Of a stretch of DNA of 64,000 bases, positions 10,180 through 22,990 are shown one piece after another. The stretch is from Dactylellina haptotyla (Eukaryota; Ascomycota; Orbiliomycetes; Orbiliales; Orbiliaceae): positions 248,001-312,000 of the forward strand of contig CM062381.1 in NCBI GenBank assembly GCA_031310005.1, read 5' to 3'. How positions within the stretch are numbered: position 1 is the first letter of the stretch; each line of letters begins with the position of its first letter. The notes below the pieces were generated by a model. The model saw nothing but the letters and a program-made list of their open reading frames with translations. It was not told the DNA's origin and did not search any database. The translations under genes and the position numbers were made by a program.

Positions 10180-11713
10180 TTAAACTCCACGGATCCTACC
10201 ACTACAGAACGAGCATCGCCAGAAACCGTGAGCTTGAACGGATTTGAGGTCAAGCTTGGAACATTCGACCTCGTTTCTACACCCCCATTTCTTTCTCTCT
10301 TTTAGCTTCTTGGCGGTAGCATCGTCAACAAGCTCGATTTTCAAATTTGGGCTGGATCGCATCTGGATCAAACGAGGAGAGAGCTGTCGGGTAGCCAAAG
10401 AAGCGGTGCCGATGTGAACAAAACTTGATGGAGCCGGGTAGAGTCCGTTCTGGACCCCATCCTTAGCCTCGATGGTGCCTTCAAAGTCGTACTCGCTGCC
10501 GAGGGTGCTAGCCGAGTCAGCGATGGAGGCATAGTCGCTCTCGATGTCGTCTTCACCGAGGTCTTGCTCACGGTCATCTTCATCTTCGGATTCAGAGTCA
10601 AGGTAAGATTCATCGGCGCCTCGCATTGGCGCCGGGGGCTTCAAGTCTTCCGGGTTAGCGCGAAAGTTGCTATACGGCTTACGCATTTGAGGATTCCTGA
10701 GGAATGTCTTTGTAGCCGCTTCTGTGGTAATTTGTTTTGGGTGTTGGCTGGTGCTGCTTCTCCTCCTGGCGCAGGCAGCATCGCAGATAGTAGAGATGGT
10801 TTTCTTTCGACGACCAAGCAAGGTGATAGACTTGGCGCGGCGGAGGGGAGCTCCAAACGAAGAGACCCAGTTTGACTTCTTCGGAGATGGAGGGGCAGTC
10901 CCGGGTGTAAAGGTCGGTCCCTTAAACGGCCTCTCGATTCCATCGAAAGAATCCGCAGCTCTGACGGGAAAGTTGTCGCCAAAGACATTACGAAGGTCCT
11001 TCTTCTCCTTCTTCTTGAACTGGTCATCAGCTAGTCCGGTACGCCCGATCCAATTGAAGTCAGTCGCTTCAAAGCTCTCCCAGTCCTTCTCTGATATGAA
11101 GTTACAGCCGATGCCGCGACCGCCACAACCGCACTTGACGTTGATATCGGCAGTGCAGCCCCCTGGGAATCTACCATACGCGCATTCGATAACACCAGCG
11201 CGTTCGAACATTTTAGCCTGTTCTGCTTGCCAGATCGTGGCATCGCCGACGCAATCGCCGCAGAGCATCGTCTTGGATATGAGACAGTGACAAAATTCTT
11301 TCTCAGAGCAATCTGTATCACCGCTAAGGTTGGTCATGCTAAGTTGATGGTTTGAGAGATAGACAAATCCAACATTGGAAGGAGTCGAGATACTAGAAGC
11401 TTCTTCGGAGACAGGTGGCTTTCCACCTGGAAGCTCAGATAAGTGCTTCTCACAGAGACGGTGATATGGAAATCGGTCAATAAAGGCCGTAGTGCCAGTG
11501 TCACATTCCTTGAAAGGTATATAAGTATCGACCAAACGACCTACTAGGCACAGAGATACTTACAAAGCAATACAGAGACTCGCACCAGATGCATCTCCAG
11601 GATCGATGCTCCCTGCAGTCGTGGCCCCAGGGCTTGATGCTGACTCGCTTGCTGAGGCTGCCTGCAGGTTCCATCGGGAAACCGCCTTTACGGGCTCGGG
11701 TGACAGCAAGCAT
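10180..11713 (-). CDS. hypothetical Cys-rich fungal protein
   Basis: Two exons, 11713-11564 and 11508-10180, joined at phase 0 over a 55-nt intron with a GTAAGT donor, give 492 residues. The N-terminal third has many Cys and His residues (HDCREHRSWRCIWCESLYC; CSEKEFCHCLISKTMLCGDC; CGCGGRGIGCNF) that could bind zinc, and the far C-terminus adds CRNEVEC and FWRCSFCSGR. Between them is a Ser/Pro/basic disordered stretch (PPSPKKSNW, RRAKSITLLGRRKK) and an acidic block (SESEDEDDREQDLGEDD). I do not recognise a named domain. The pairing of N- and C-terminal cysteines around a disordered middle suggests a zinc-stabilised scaffold, which is inference. The start ATG at 11713 is the first in frame. Confidence 0.7.
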
Positions 11714-13197
11714 GGTGTTGTCGATGTACGGGTAGGAAATTAAAGTTATATTTGGGCTCAAAAGGAAAGTACTTTGACCTATAGCAGAGATAATCTAGGG
11801 GATGCCCGTCTGAGGGGTAATCTAAAGAGATGAAAATAGGAATCTTCTGACAGAAAGGTCAGTACGGGATACTACTTGTGGCAAGAACAGGCTCATAAGC
11901 CAGCAGTGAACCAGTGCAAGTCCCACCGGAATATGATAACTTATAGAGGTAGAGAGATGTGAGGCCACTCGACTACGATCGACCCGGTCACCTGGACGGG
12001 TCAACCGATACGAGATTGGCGTATATATAAAACTATGTTGGATGTTGTATCGGATAACAGAGGGAGGAAGGGAGTGTGATAGTGATGATGGTGTTGGTGA
12101 TGGGAAAGAAGAAGTCGAGGAGGTGTGTGCGGAGGGGAAGATAACAGGTGAGGTCAACGTTGTGGGAGGGCACGCAGCACTGGCACCCTTCATCCACTGT
12201 TACACCACACCACACCAGAAAACCTGTTTGATATAAAACATACCTCCTCATTCCACTCTCGCAGCCTGTTAACCACGATATCGAACTCGCCATCTCCCAA
12301 ACCAGCCAAGTTGTTCGACTCTGTCATGATCAAATTTCGTGGTCATTGACTCCATGTTGTTCAGTGTGTCGAACTCGCGGTTTCGAAGCCCAATCAAAAA
12401 CCCGTACCTGACCCAGCAGTCCGTCAACGGAAGTGAACTCCTAAGGCCACGAATCAAATGGTCTACGGTACCCGAGAAACGCCGCTTCCCAGGAGAGCCC
12501 ATCCTCAGTGTTACACGAGAAACGGCATTGTACCTGGTTAGCTCAAACCGGAGCGAGAGCCGATTCCATTGGCCAGTGGACCCCGGTCCAGGCCTCAGAG
12601 GGCTTATACAGATGGTTTAAGAACATGTACCTTCCCTCCCGTTGACACTGATATTTGACATCCGGGCATCTAAGCTGCTTATCATATTTATTAACAGAGC
12701 TCCAATTTGTTGAAATTGTGCGGAAGCTTGCAAACTCTTGTTAATAAGACAATTCTACTCTTCAATTAATGAATTTTCCCCCAAATTTTGGTGTTATATC
12801 CCACTAAACAACCTCTCGGAATCAAATTATTCACGTTGGCGTGAATTTGCCTCAATGAAGTACCAATGCCATGAAATGACATCTTGAGAATCAAGCATTA
12901 AGTTTTGTTGGATGGTAACACACACTAATCGAATAGAGAACTGTCTGACAGGTTTCCCGTACAACAGAAACCAAGAGCTCGTTCTTTCAAATTTTTTCTC
13001 CTAGGTAATATTGTGTAGATTGTAGGCCGGTATTGGCGATTTTATGGCTAAAACTCTTACTCTCAGTCGAAATTACAAAATGCTCGATAACCATGCTAAG
13101 AAATAAGAAATAGCTTCCATCTCTACCTGCAGAATGTAATATTAATAAAATATACCAACTACTACTCAAACAACCCGCCGTGAGACCCGTGAACAAA
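11714..13197. other. intergenic region
   Basis: Holds the promoter of the Cys-rich gene and, further right, an AT-rich stretch (about 12700-13180) that is probably the 3' region of the oxidoreductase gene. No supportable gene; short open frames overlap on both strands. Confidence 0.45.
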
Positions 13198-14408
13198 CTA
13201 CTCGGCAATCTTAATCACGACTTTACCGCCTTTAGGACTTCCATTCCCCTGCACCAACTCCGCAGCCTTTATACACCCAGCCTCATCGAAATCAAACACA
13301 TCCCCAACAACAGCCTTGACCTGCCCACCCTCTACCAGCTTTGCCACAGCGCTCAAATCCGCCCCGTTGGGGCTGAGCCTATGATATTCGTATATAATGT
13401 TCTCCTTACTCGCCGGTCCCGTGATCTTCCACCGTGAGTTCATGTTCAACGCGAAAGACACATACCACGGGGTATCGGGCATCATGTTTTTCATGTCGGA
13501 ACCAGAGGGCATAGCGGCTATCGAAACAAAGCGGTGGTTCTCCTTGAGAAGGTGGAAGAGCGGGTGGATAGTGCCTCCGGCTGTGTCTAGGATAAAGTCG
13601 AGCGAGCGGGGTTCGATCACCTTCGCTGGATCTTCCGTTTTATAGTCGATATCTGTAAAAAAAGAAGACCGTTAATCTTCCATATATATAATAACCTGCG
13701 TAATTATCGTCACTTACATCGATCAACTACATCGCCAAACAACTCCTTGGCTCGGGGCATCTTCGACCCAGAGATCGTGGTGATAACTTCCTTGACACCA
13801 AATGCCTTCATCAGCTGTACTCCGATACTTCCAGCTCCACCCACTGTAACAATCAAAGCCGTTAGCAATCTGTCTCATTGAAAATATCACAGCAAAATTT
13901 ATTGGACCGGCGACATACTCCCAGCGGTGACCAGCACCGTTTTCCCTTGCAACGCCTCCCTACCACCTTCGAACCTCCCCATGGCCTGATACGCCGTCAT
14001 ACTGACCAACGGCAAACTAGCCGCCTCCACGTGCGAAATATTCGCAGGCTTCCGGGCGATATAATACGTCGTCGTCAAAGCGTACTCGCTAAGACTACCC
14101 CTATGCTCGTGAGGCAGCCTCACAAACACCTCATCCCCGACCTTCCACCCGTCCGTCTTCGCGGCCTCGCCGAGTTCTTCGATGACGCCGCTGGTGTCGT
14201 AGCCTAGCTTTGACGGGAACTCTTGGGTTGGCATCATCAGTTTCATCGTACCCTCCGCGTAGCGCATGTCGATTGGGTTTAGCGATGCGGCGTAGACCTT
14301 GATGAGGATGTGGTCCGGTTGGGAGACCGTCGGTTTGGGCAGGGCGCCGAGCTTGTAGGTGGACGGCTTGCCGAAGCCCGGTAGGTAGAAAGAGCGCATT
14401 GTAGCCAT
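13198..14408 (-). CDS. zinc-type medium-chain dehydrogenase/reductase (quinone oxidoreductase-like)
   Basis: Three exons, 14408-13919, 13843-13718 and 13652-13198, with introns of 75 and 65 nt, give 356 residues in frame. The MDR fold is clear. The GroES-like half contains AASLNPIDMRYAEG and LGYDTSGVIEELG, then GDEVFVRLP and AASLPLVSMTAYQAM. The Rossmann half begins TVLVTAGMGGAGSIGVQL with the GxGxxG pattern, followed by the characteristic IDYKTED. Cysteines of the structural zinc lobe are absent, which fits the zinc-free quinone oxidoreductase/enoyl reductase branch that uses NADPH. Substrate unknown. It may belong to secondary metabolism or detoxification. The ATG at 14408 precedes MRSFYLPGFGKP; a nearby in-frame ATG would shorten it by only three residues. 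Confidence 0.88.
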
Positions 14409-16080
14409 GTTTAAACTTTGTATTCGCAGTGAATTCTGTCGTTCGCAGTGTCGTATCAATGATGTATATAACTATTGGTGGTAATTTCAATTTAAGCGAT
14501 CGAAAGTGGTGTCGTTGATACCAGTGACGCAAGATGTTATAGATTCAGCCAATTGGTGATTCTAACTTAAATCATGAGCTCGCACTCAACAGCGACGCTT
14601 AACCCCCTTTTATACAAATCTCGGTTACAGACATTTCCACGATTGCATGACGAAACGTCTGCGGCATCAGCCGCATGCATCATGCAACATACCAAGCTTG
14701 GGCAATATCGAACAGGCCCGGCTAGCCCGAGTGTGTTGAGTTCGTCCCATCGCGACCCGGCGACCCTTAAGGTTAAACATGGGGGGTTTGCCGCGGAATT
14801 TCCCAGATTATGAAATCAATATAATGGACGGATCGACGAACATCCGCAAGGGAAGGTGAAGCACTACGGTAGTTGCTGTGCATCGGCAGACGTTCTGCGA
14901 CAGGAACTCGACTATTCGGGGGGAAGATATGTTCCGAAGCCCGACGGTCCCACAGCCAGGATTTGTTCCTGGAAGCGAGGTGTGCGAGCTAAGCAGCTTT
15001 GCATTACGCCGGTCCTTACTTAAGCATCCAGCAGAAACATAGCCTGGTCAGCAACCCACATGCCAAACGTCGTTTAATATCCTCGGTCTGGGAATTTTTA
15101 TACGACAGAAGTTTTAAGCTAGGTTGCGAAATGCGATCATAAAGCTTGTCGTCCGAGAACATCCCTAGTCGGGCCAGCCGACGCCTTCAATACAATTCTC
15201 CAACCTTCATATTATGCATTCGAATTCACTTCGGAGGAATTGTGATCTCCGAGTTTTCACATAGCCAGGTTTCAAATTCACCCGTGCGAGACTTTAGTTT
15301 TTGTTTTTTATCAAATTTTTTCATTGGACGAAAAGAAGAAAAGAAAGATAAAAAGATAAACGTACTACAAGTATATACTGCTATTGTTTATTTTGTCGAT
15401 ACAAAAAGGAAAAGGAAAAGGTGGCGAAGGCGTCGAGGGTCAAAGGGTTAGGAGATAATAGGATGATGGAGAAGTGAAGATGGATACCAAAAACACAGAA
15501 TGGAAGCTCGCACGTTTCGCCGTTAAGGCGTCCCGTGGAGTGAGAGGAAAGACACGCGGCAAAAGGAAACCATACAAAGGAAAACACCGAATCGACGACG
15601 ATAAAGGCATTAGACCTTCCTCCCCTGCTGCTGCCCCTTCTATCTTTTGTTCTTTTCCGCACAGCCGTCACGGAAACAAATATCTTGCGCTATATTCGGA
15701 CTTTTTCTGCATCTTAAGCTTGCTGCTCTTGAACTTGACTAATAGTATCTGTTAAAAGGTGGTTGGTTTAAGAATAGAAGAGAAGGAAATGACAACAAGG
15801 AGATTTTGGTTTGACGTGGAGTCAGTGAATGATATCCGGAGAGGCGGCGGGCGAGGAGTGATTTTCGATTAGATGGGAGGGAGAGAACAACACACAATCC
15901 GCTCAGAAAACAAGCCTGTTAGATGAAAAAATGGCGACAAAGGGGATATAATAAAAAGAATACAAAAGGCGTTCGAAGGTCGTGTGTGAGAATGCGTGGC
16001 AACAAGGGTTCTCCTGTGGATAGAAAGTCCCAAAGCAGTAGGAAGCTTTCCGTTCAGAAGGTTCTGTACGCTGCGTCCGA
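14409..16080. other. intergenic region
   Basis: Promoter of the oxidoreductase gene at the left; the right half (about 15300-16080) is probably the long 3' untranslated region of the septin gene. Several frames are open for 60-100 codons but look low-complexity (Lys/Arg runs). No gene called. Confidence 0.45.
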
Positions 16081-17573
16081 CTAGTTTCGTAGCGAGAAAC
16101 CCTTTCTCTTGCCCTTCTCCTCGATGGGCCGTCCGCTCTCGACTCTGTTCTTCTTATCCTCGAGATCGAGCCTCTGTTTTTCTAATTGCTCCTTCATCTC
16201 ACGATGTCGGGCATACAACTCTTCTTCGCTCTGCATCAGTTTGCTCTCCTTCTCTGCGACCTTTTGGCTGAAGACCATCTTCATCTCGGCTTCCATCTTG
16301 GCCAGCTTGGCTTCGTGGAGAGCTCGCTCTTCTTCTTGCTTGACAGCTGGGTTGACCTCCTTGAAGACGGTGGGGTCCTGGATGACACCCATGGTCTCGA
16401 GCTTCTCGCTTCGATAGTTCTCGTAGAGGGTGTTGGCGGTGTGCTCCTTCAACTCCTCCATGTGAGTGCGGATGAGCATCTGGCGCAGCTTGACAAAGTC
16501 GCAGTGCTCCTCGTTGTCGACCTCGATGACACCCCATGGATAGCGTCTGCCACGGACGAGGCGGCCATTGTTGTCGGTGACTTCGGCGTTGGCACCAACG
16601 ACAGCGAATGGGACCTTGGACATGATTTCGTTGTTTTCGGCGATGGTTTCGTCGTCATCGAGCTCATATCGTGGGCCCTCGAAGATCTGGATCGAGTGAT
16701 GTTGGATATCGGACAGAATCTACAAATCAAAAAGTTAGCCACCAATATTTCGAGAAGGTAATAGAGATGATGTACGTACTCTCTTCTTGAAGAGGGTGAC
16801 CTCCTCGTCGGTAAGGGTATCAGCCTTAGCGATGACTGGGATGAGGTTGACCTTGGTGTGCAACCTGCGCATGACCTCGATGTCCAATGGCTTCAAGGAG
16901 TGGCCGGTTGGCTGGATGAAGTAAACACACGCGTGGATTCTGTTATCAATAATATTGATACGGTTGACCTTGTTCTCAGCATCGAGGTACGCGTCGAAAC
17001 GCTGCTCAATGTTGTCAATAATTGGACGCCAGGACTCATCGTTGTTAACAAAGTCTCCGAATCCGGGAGTGTCGACGACGGTGAGGCGGAGTCTGACGCC
17101 GTTCTCCTCGATGTCGGCGGAGATGGACTGGATGGAGACGGTCTTGGGGATGATCTCGAGGGAGGGTCCCTTGCGCTCCTTTGGCGGGTAGAGAGATGTG
17201 TTGAAGAGAGTATTTACGAGAGTAGACTTTCCGAGACCGGATTCACCTGCAGAGTTTCCGGAATTAGCAATCTGTGGCTGTTTTCTCCTGAATTGAGCTT
17301 AAAGTCACGTCAACCGCGGGCGAGTTTGACAATTCACCACAATCTCCAGTAGTTGGAGGTCAAACTCGCGCGGGAGGCGTCTACGAACAGGAACATCACG
17401 TATTGGAAGCAATTGGGATACGTACCGACAACCATAACATTGAAGTTGAAACCTTTGCGAACACTCTTTCGGTGCCATTGGTTCGGCAGATTGGCAAAAC
17501 CGACGTAGCCGGTCAGCTTTCTCCTGACGATGTTCTTTGGATCTGTGGCGGATGGTGCGTAGGGCAGGGTCAT
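16081..17573 (-). CDS. aspB: septin, CDC3/AspB type
   Basis: Septins are GTP-binding proteins that assemble into filaments and rings at septa and hyphal tips. Exons 17573-17426, 17246-16780 and 16719-16081 join in frame to 417 residues. The protein has the septin polybasic/entry region ([19 protein letters not shown]) and P-loop GESGLGKS at ~50-57. Switch II DTPGFGD follows at ~108-114, then AKAD for guanine recognition and the septin unique element ([14 protein letters not shown]). A C-terminal coiled coil (~330-410) ends in [10 protein letters not shown]. The N-terminal sequence and coiled coil fit the CDC3 group. The start is uncertain: in-frame sequence continues upstream ([19 protein letters not shown]) before a stop, and the CDC3 class normally has a longer N-terminus. 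A 5' exon may therefore be missing from this model. The first intron (179 nt) is longer than most here. Confidence 0.9.
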
Positions 17574-19282
17574 CGACTCCGACTTTGCTGCCGGAGAAGA
17601 GTAGCCGTTGTCTTGGGGGTAGTATGCGTCGGCTGCAGCTCCTCGAAACGGGTAGGGGCGAAATAATCGTCAGTCAAACACGTCACTCTAGCGATGGTAG
17701 ATGGTTCGGAGGACAATTGGGAGGTTCCAGGGGCACGCATCGAGCCTTCATCGCGTGTTCCTGATGGAGGAACGGCGATTCGAGAACGAAAGGACACGAA
17801 TATCTGCGATGCGTTTTCGCGGTATTGAGGGAACCAGAGGGGCTTTGGGGGATGATATCTCGGTAGGAGCTTACACATTGTGTCGTGCCGGAGTAACCCT
17901 GAAGGGAGAGCTTTGGGAGAGGTCGAAGGGGGATTGTGGTATACGAAAGGAATATAATTGCTAAATAGGATCGCTCGCGATGCCGGCGAAGGAGATGGCG
18001 ACGAAGGGAAGAAGGGTAGCAGCGGATGATGCTGGTGGTGACGGGGATGGTTGGCGATGGTTGATGGACGGGGGAAGGAGTGGGAAGGGGGAAGAAGGAG
18101 AGCTTTGGCGAGAGAGCAAGTGTGTGAGAGAGTGTGTGTGGTGTTTGTCGACGGGCAGAGACGAGTTGAGCAGGGCTAACGCTGCCAATTTGGTCAATTT
18201 GGGTCAGGGTGAAGGAGAGAGAGTCCGGCACTCATTTAAACACGCCACCGATATATCTTCTTTTCTATCTATCTACCTATCTATCTGTCTATCTATCTAC
18301 TAGGTCTCGAGTATAGCAGGACTCAATGGGCATTGTGCTAGCAAGTATCTCGTAGAATACGCCGGTTGTGACGCCTCTGGGTGGCCGTCTGGCATTGATT
18401 ACTTCCCCAGCATACGAACAGCACCCGCAGGGAGAAGGCCCTCATAGACGAAGATATCGAATTTTTTTGAAACGCTCCAGCGACAAGTGGAAAAAGGGGT
18501 CATCAAGCAATTTCGCTCCACTAGCCGGCCGGGGTCGCCAGCTGAGTGGTCCCCTTTGTCAATTGGTCCCTGACCAGGGATCCAATTATCGTGCACAAGC
18601 GAGCCCTCGCCAAGGGCTCCGTCCGAAAGGAGACTTGCGACCGTTCGCCGCCGCGCGATCCCTCCCAGCATTCCCCAAGCGACTGATCTGATAAGCGAAC
18701 CGTATCTTGAATTCATGCATCCGTTCATTCTTTGAAGCAGCTGGCTGCTATCGATATTGTCTGGAATCCTTCATTTCATTCATGCATTTTTCTCAAGTAG
18801 CGGTTTCCCCCGCGTGGGCACCTGCGAATGCAACTCTGGCCGTGTTTTACCTCGCGAGATTTCTCCCCGAAATGCCCCAGACTAGAATGTCCTCCCCCTC
18901 GACCTGTTGCTGATCGGGCGAGGAACCTGTTGCGCCAATTGATCTCAGAGGAATACTTCTATATATGGCCTCAAGCCGCTTCCGGTCCAAGTAATGAAAT
19001 GCGAAAGAAGGAAACATGGATACGTCAAGCTTTTGCCCACGCGGGGATACTGCCATCCTGAAACACCAATCACCGCACTATCCGGAGAATATTTTGTAAG
19101 ATTGCGATACCCTTCGTGTTGCGCCAGCCCAGAGGTATTACTTAGCACTTTAACCGTCTAGCTGGCTGCTTCTGTAGATATATCTTTATGGATTGTAAAT
19201 TCGTGATAACCTTCAATACACGGTTTTGAAGACGTTAAAATACATGGCAATACCAAATTTGAGATATCGACAAATTGATTAT
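17574..19282. other. intergenic region / septin 5' leader
   Basis: The left part (to about 18250) is the septin promoter and leader and may hide a short 5' coding exon. It is followed by a CTAT microsatellite. The remainder up to 19282 shows no supportable gene. Confidence 0.45.
18265..18300. repeat. (CTAT)n microsatellite
   Basis: About nine tetranucleotide units with two substitutions (ctac, ctgt). It lies in the leader or promoter of the septin gene and is likely length-variable between strains. Confidence 0.9.
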
Positions 19283-20382
19283 TTACAACCTCGAAAGCTT
19301 GGGCCACCCTGTAATATCAGACGGCTGCCACCACGGATACGCATGAGGAGCATCCTTCGTTATCGTTCCCGTAAAGTTCGGCTGCCTCTTCTCCAAGAAT
19401 GATTTGACACCCTCCTTGTTGTCACTGCATAAAAGCCATCAGTATCTATTAAAATATCAAAAAGTTTCAGCCCCAGAATAGAATACTCACACGCTCGAGA
19501 ACATCTCATAAATCAGCCTGGAATCCAGCAAATGCTGCCCCTCCGCGCTTCCCGCATCTCTATACATCATCTCCTTCATCAAATACGACGCCATAGTGCT
19601 GGTATTCTTCACAATCTCCTCCGCGATTCCGAGCGCCTTTGGCAGGACATCTTCGGGCTTGTCCGCCAGCTGGGTAAACAGTCCCTCGACCAAAGGATCG
19701 TCCGCTCGGTACGTAGCACCCGTGGTGACAAGATGCAAGGCCTTCGACATGCCGATTAATCGGGGCAAGAAGTACGAAGAACAAGCTTCCATCACCAATC
19801 CGCGTCGGGAAAACACAAAGCCGATTTTAGCGGCACGGTATGCAACGCGGATGGTCATTGGGAGCGTCATGGTGATACCGACGCCGACGGCAGAACCCTG
19901 CAGGGCACCAATTATCGGCTTACGGCAATGATGGATCGCGAGTGCAGTTTGGCCGCCTCTTTTTATTTTTTTAGTTAGTATTTTAATACGTTCTTGAGTG
20001 GCTCATTAAAATTTATGAGTATGAATTTTCACAAGCAAGGAGCGTACCCATCTCTGTGATCGTTAATTCGTTCCTCGCCACCCCTGAACCCGATCTCTAG
20101 ATCCGCGCCGGCGCAGAAGATCCTGCCGTGGCCGGTTACGATGATGCACTTGACCCGGTCGTCGATATCCAACAAGCCGAACGCCTCGACCATCTCGCTG
20201 CGCATTTGCGGGGTGAACGCATTGTGTTTTCCGGGTCGGTAGAGGGTCACGATAACGATCGGAGTTGGTGTTGGGGAGGACTCCGGGTAGTGTGTGACGC
20301 GGATGTGTTCAAACGGAAGAGAACTGTACGAGGAAGGAAGGGTGATGTTCTTCTTCTCGGTTGCGTAGCTTGATGGTGCCAT
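19283..20382 (-). CDS. peroxisomal enoyl-CoA hydratase/isomerase
   Basis: Three exons, 20382-20048, 19958-19491 and 19424-19283, close in frame to 314 residues. The crotonase fold is clear: LYRPGKHNAFTPQMRSEM; IIVTGHGRIFCAGADLE with the first oxyanion-hole segment; NDHRDGGGQTALAIHHCRKP; GALQGSAVGVGITM, the second oxyanion segment; and RRGLVMEACSSYFLPRLIG, which keeps the catalytic-type Glu. The final residues, SRL, are a type 1 peroxisomal targeting signal. It therefore probably hydrates or isomerises enoyl-CoA in peroxisomal beta-oxidation. The precise substrate and the split between hydratase and isomerase cannot be settled. The ATG at 20382 is the first in frame. Confidence 0.88.
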
Positions 20383-22370
20383 GGTTGCTGGTTCTATATA
20401 TCTCGGTTCCACTGGTATATCCCTTCTATACAGATTGTATCCTTTAAAAATCCTACGGAAAGGAGCACTGAATACAATTATATCGGGAAGTAAGGTTTTC
20501 TCAAGCTACTTTTAAACCTGACCCGGTTGTACCGAATCGCTTCAAAGACACGGCTAAAGCGGAGTCAATTGCGGGGAGGAATAACAAAGATCACTAAATG
20601 CAGACACGGTCTTTGCTGTCTCGAAGATGGGAGGGACGTCTTCGACCGAGGCAACACCCCCAAACCTGACCTCGGCTGTCATTTGCGGGGCCACCAGGCT
20701 CAAAACGGGCCCGGGGCAACTTAAACTTCACCCGCCCAGTGCGATTGTGTGTGTTGTGCAAGGATGCGTGGACTAGCAAACTCGTGCTCGAGGGGTATCA
20801 ACTAAGTACTTGCCTATGCATAATGATACCGGGATTACGTATGAGTATTGGAACCATCGATTCCTTTGGACTTATCGGAACGGCGGCCGGTGCATAATTA
20901 GAGACCTGGAACAATACCATCACAATATTGCAATCAATTCTTGATTCAATTTTCAATTTTCATGCATCAAACTTGCATGAGATGTGGGACAAACATTTGG
21001 ACCCATCCAAACGCGAATCATTCGAATTAGGACTCCTACAGTGCATGGGATGGATAAGTTCTCTGTGGTGTGGCTATCGGTACCTCGAAGTAACGCTAGT
21101 AAAATAAGTTAAACTAAAGTCTAACAGATTGATATTGTGTGATGTGTCTCTTTGAATTAACAATAATTTGGTGCTAATCGTCGTAATTGCCAAGACCATT
21201 AGAATAGCGGTACCTCCAGGTACAAGTGCACGGATGGACATGGGTCATGACACCAGCGCAACTCAGCAACCAAGCCGAAGTAATAATCTTGCAATGATAT
21301 TACTACTATATCCTGAAATATTCGAAATTAGTCCTATAACCTGGCCGTACTATGTCCCTATCCGCCACGTATATGTCTGTATGCCGGCTACGTACAATAT
21401 ATACTCCAAGAAGGGCCTATATGTTTGAGCTGCAAAGCAGTACATGTACAAGTTGTCGATGAAAACTCTATTCACTAAAATCCAGGTTGCGCGATAGAAA
21501 CCAACCTGGGTACTTATCCCCAATATTAGCACAGTTGGATTTCCTTGGGGGGCTATTTATCCATGGCCAGTCGGATTTGAAGTTTCTAACGTGCACGCGA
21601 TAGCGGGGCTCTGTAGAGCTGACTTGTGTTTTTATTCTGCCATAATGAAAGCTGTCAGCCCGGTAGGCAAGCAGCTTAGTAACAACAAATTTTAGTGACC
21701 GTGAATGACACAGCTGAGTCCCACCCCCAATCGCTTGAGATTGGCAAATACAAGTATTATCTTTCTCTAGACTCGGTGTATTTCTGTATGCGTCGGATCG
21801 CTAGGCCTACATATTCGCAGATATAGTAAAAATTTAGTAACGTTGTGGCGCTTTTAATCGAGTAGGTGTATTGGATACCTAGGATTCGGTTATGCAATGC
21901 ATGCCGAAGACAGAATTGAATTCCACAGTTGTAGCTGCAACTAGTCCTAGGGCCCCGAAGTTACTGAGCAGCTAAGTGGATACCCTGGTATCAAGTACAT
22001 GGACAAAATCAAGACACATTCGAAAAGGTAAGATGTCCTGTCAGATGAGGGCACTGCAGCACTGGGACCTCACTGCTCCGGTGCTTTGGATGGAGGATAA
22101 CCATGCATGTTCCTTTTTCATTCGTCGATTGTTCAGCCTGTCCATGTGGGCTCGCGTTGCTAAAGTTGCTAAGTAACGGTAATGCCCTGACCTGAAATGC
22201 ATGGGGGGGGTGCCAGTTTGTTCTTCTTGCAGTACTGCTGCACCGCGTGTACCGGAGTCCCGCCAAAAATTGAAAGAAGGATTCTGAGTCGACAGGGGTG
22301 GCGCCTGCATAACGACTGTTCTGATATCATATCATACAGCCGCCTGTCCCGTTTGAGATGAAAACCTCGC

Positions 22371-22390
22371 ATAACCTTTCGAAAGGTTAT
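22371..22390. promoter_or_regulatory. perfect 20-bp palindrome upstream of regulator gene
   Basis: The sequence ataacctttcgaaaggttat equals its own reverse complement. It lies about 600 bases before the ATG of the Zn2Cys6 gene. A dimeric-factor binding site is a plausible but untested reading; it lacks the CGG ends common for this factor class. Confidence 0.5.
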
Positions 22391-22521
22391 TGCTTTTCGT
22401 AGCCCATACAGCCTTTACTGGGTTTGACGCTACCCTTCTCAAAAGTACAGTATACACAGTTCCGTCGCGAGCCTCTTCCCTGGTACCCCTACCCTTGACC
22501 AGGCTGTCGGGTCACCCACTT

Positions 22522-22565
22522 TGCACACCCATGCAAAATTGAGGTGCACACCCACGCAAAATTGA
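22522..22565. repeat. 21-bp direct repeat
   Basis: Copies at 22522-22542 and 22545-22565 share tgcacaccca(t/c)gcaaaattga with one mismatch and a 2-nt spacer. They lie about 430 bases upstream of the regulator gene start. Possible paired regulatory sites. Confidence 0.75.
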
Positions 22566-22990
22566 CATACATATCATCCACCTCCAGCTGAGTGATATCA
22601 GAAAGGACGGATCCCAGCGCCATGTACCGACTTCTTCTGCGGAGGATAATCTGAAGTTTCTATATAAATATTCTACCTATCTCCAAAGCCCTCTCTGTTT
22701 CTCGCTCATCACTCATTCTGAAAATCGAAACCAAATTACAATTTATTCTAATATAATAGCCTCGTTTGCACCCACGCTAGCCAGTGCTGGTATTCCTGCT
22801 AGATACAAGACCAACCGTGACCATACAAAACGGCCTGCAAGCTTGGGCAACACAGCTCCACTTTTGGCGCAACAACACATCACGAGATCTTGCTTGCCTC
22901 GAGTATCTAAAACACAGAGCGAAACCACAGTCTTTGACCAGTCTCAGCCTGCTTATTACTGCCGCGTCCCATACGTGGTATCTCACCAAG

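Larger units (their letters stand above)
20383..22990. other. intergenic region
   Basis: A 2.6-kb gap between divergently transcribed genes. No convincing coding sequence. It contains a 20-bp perfect palindrome and a 21-bp direct repeat (listed separately) within 620 bases of the regulator gene start. The frame of the regulator is open upstream to 22784, so a longer first exon is possible. Confidence 0.5.

Noticed and set aside
17683-18231. 182-codon Ser/Pro/Leu-rich frame upstream of the septin
   Set aside because: Composition is that of a CT-rich leader. It does not join to the septin frame and contains no motif.
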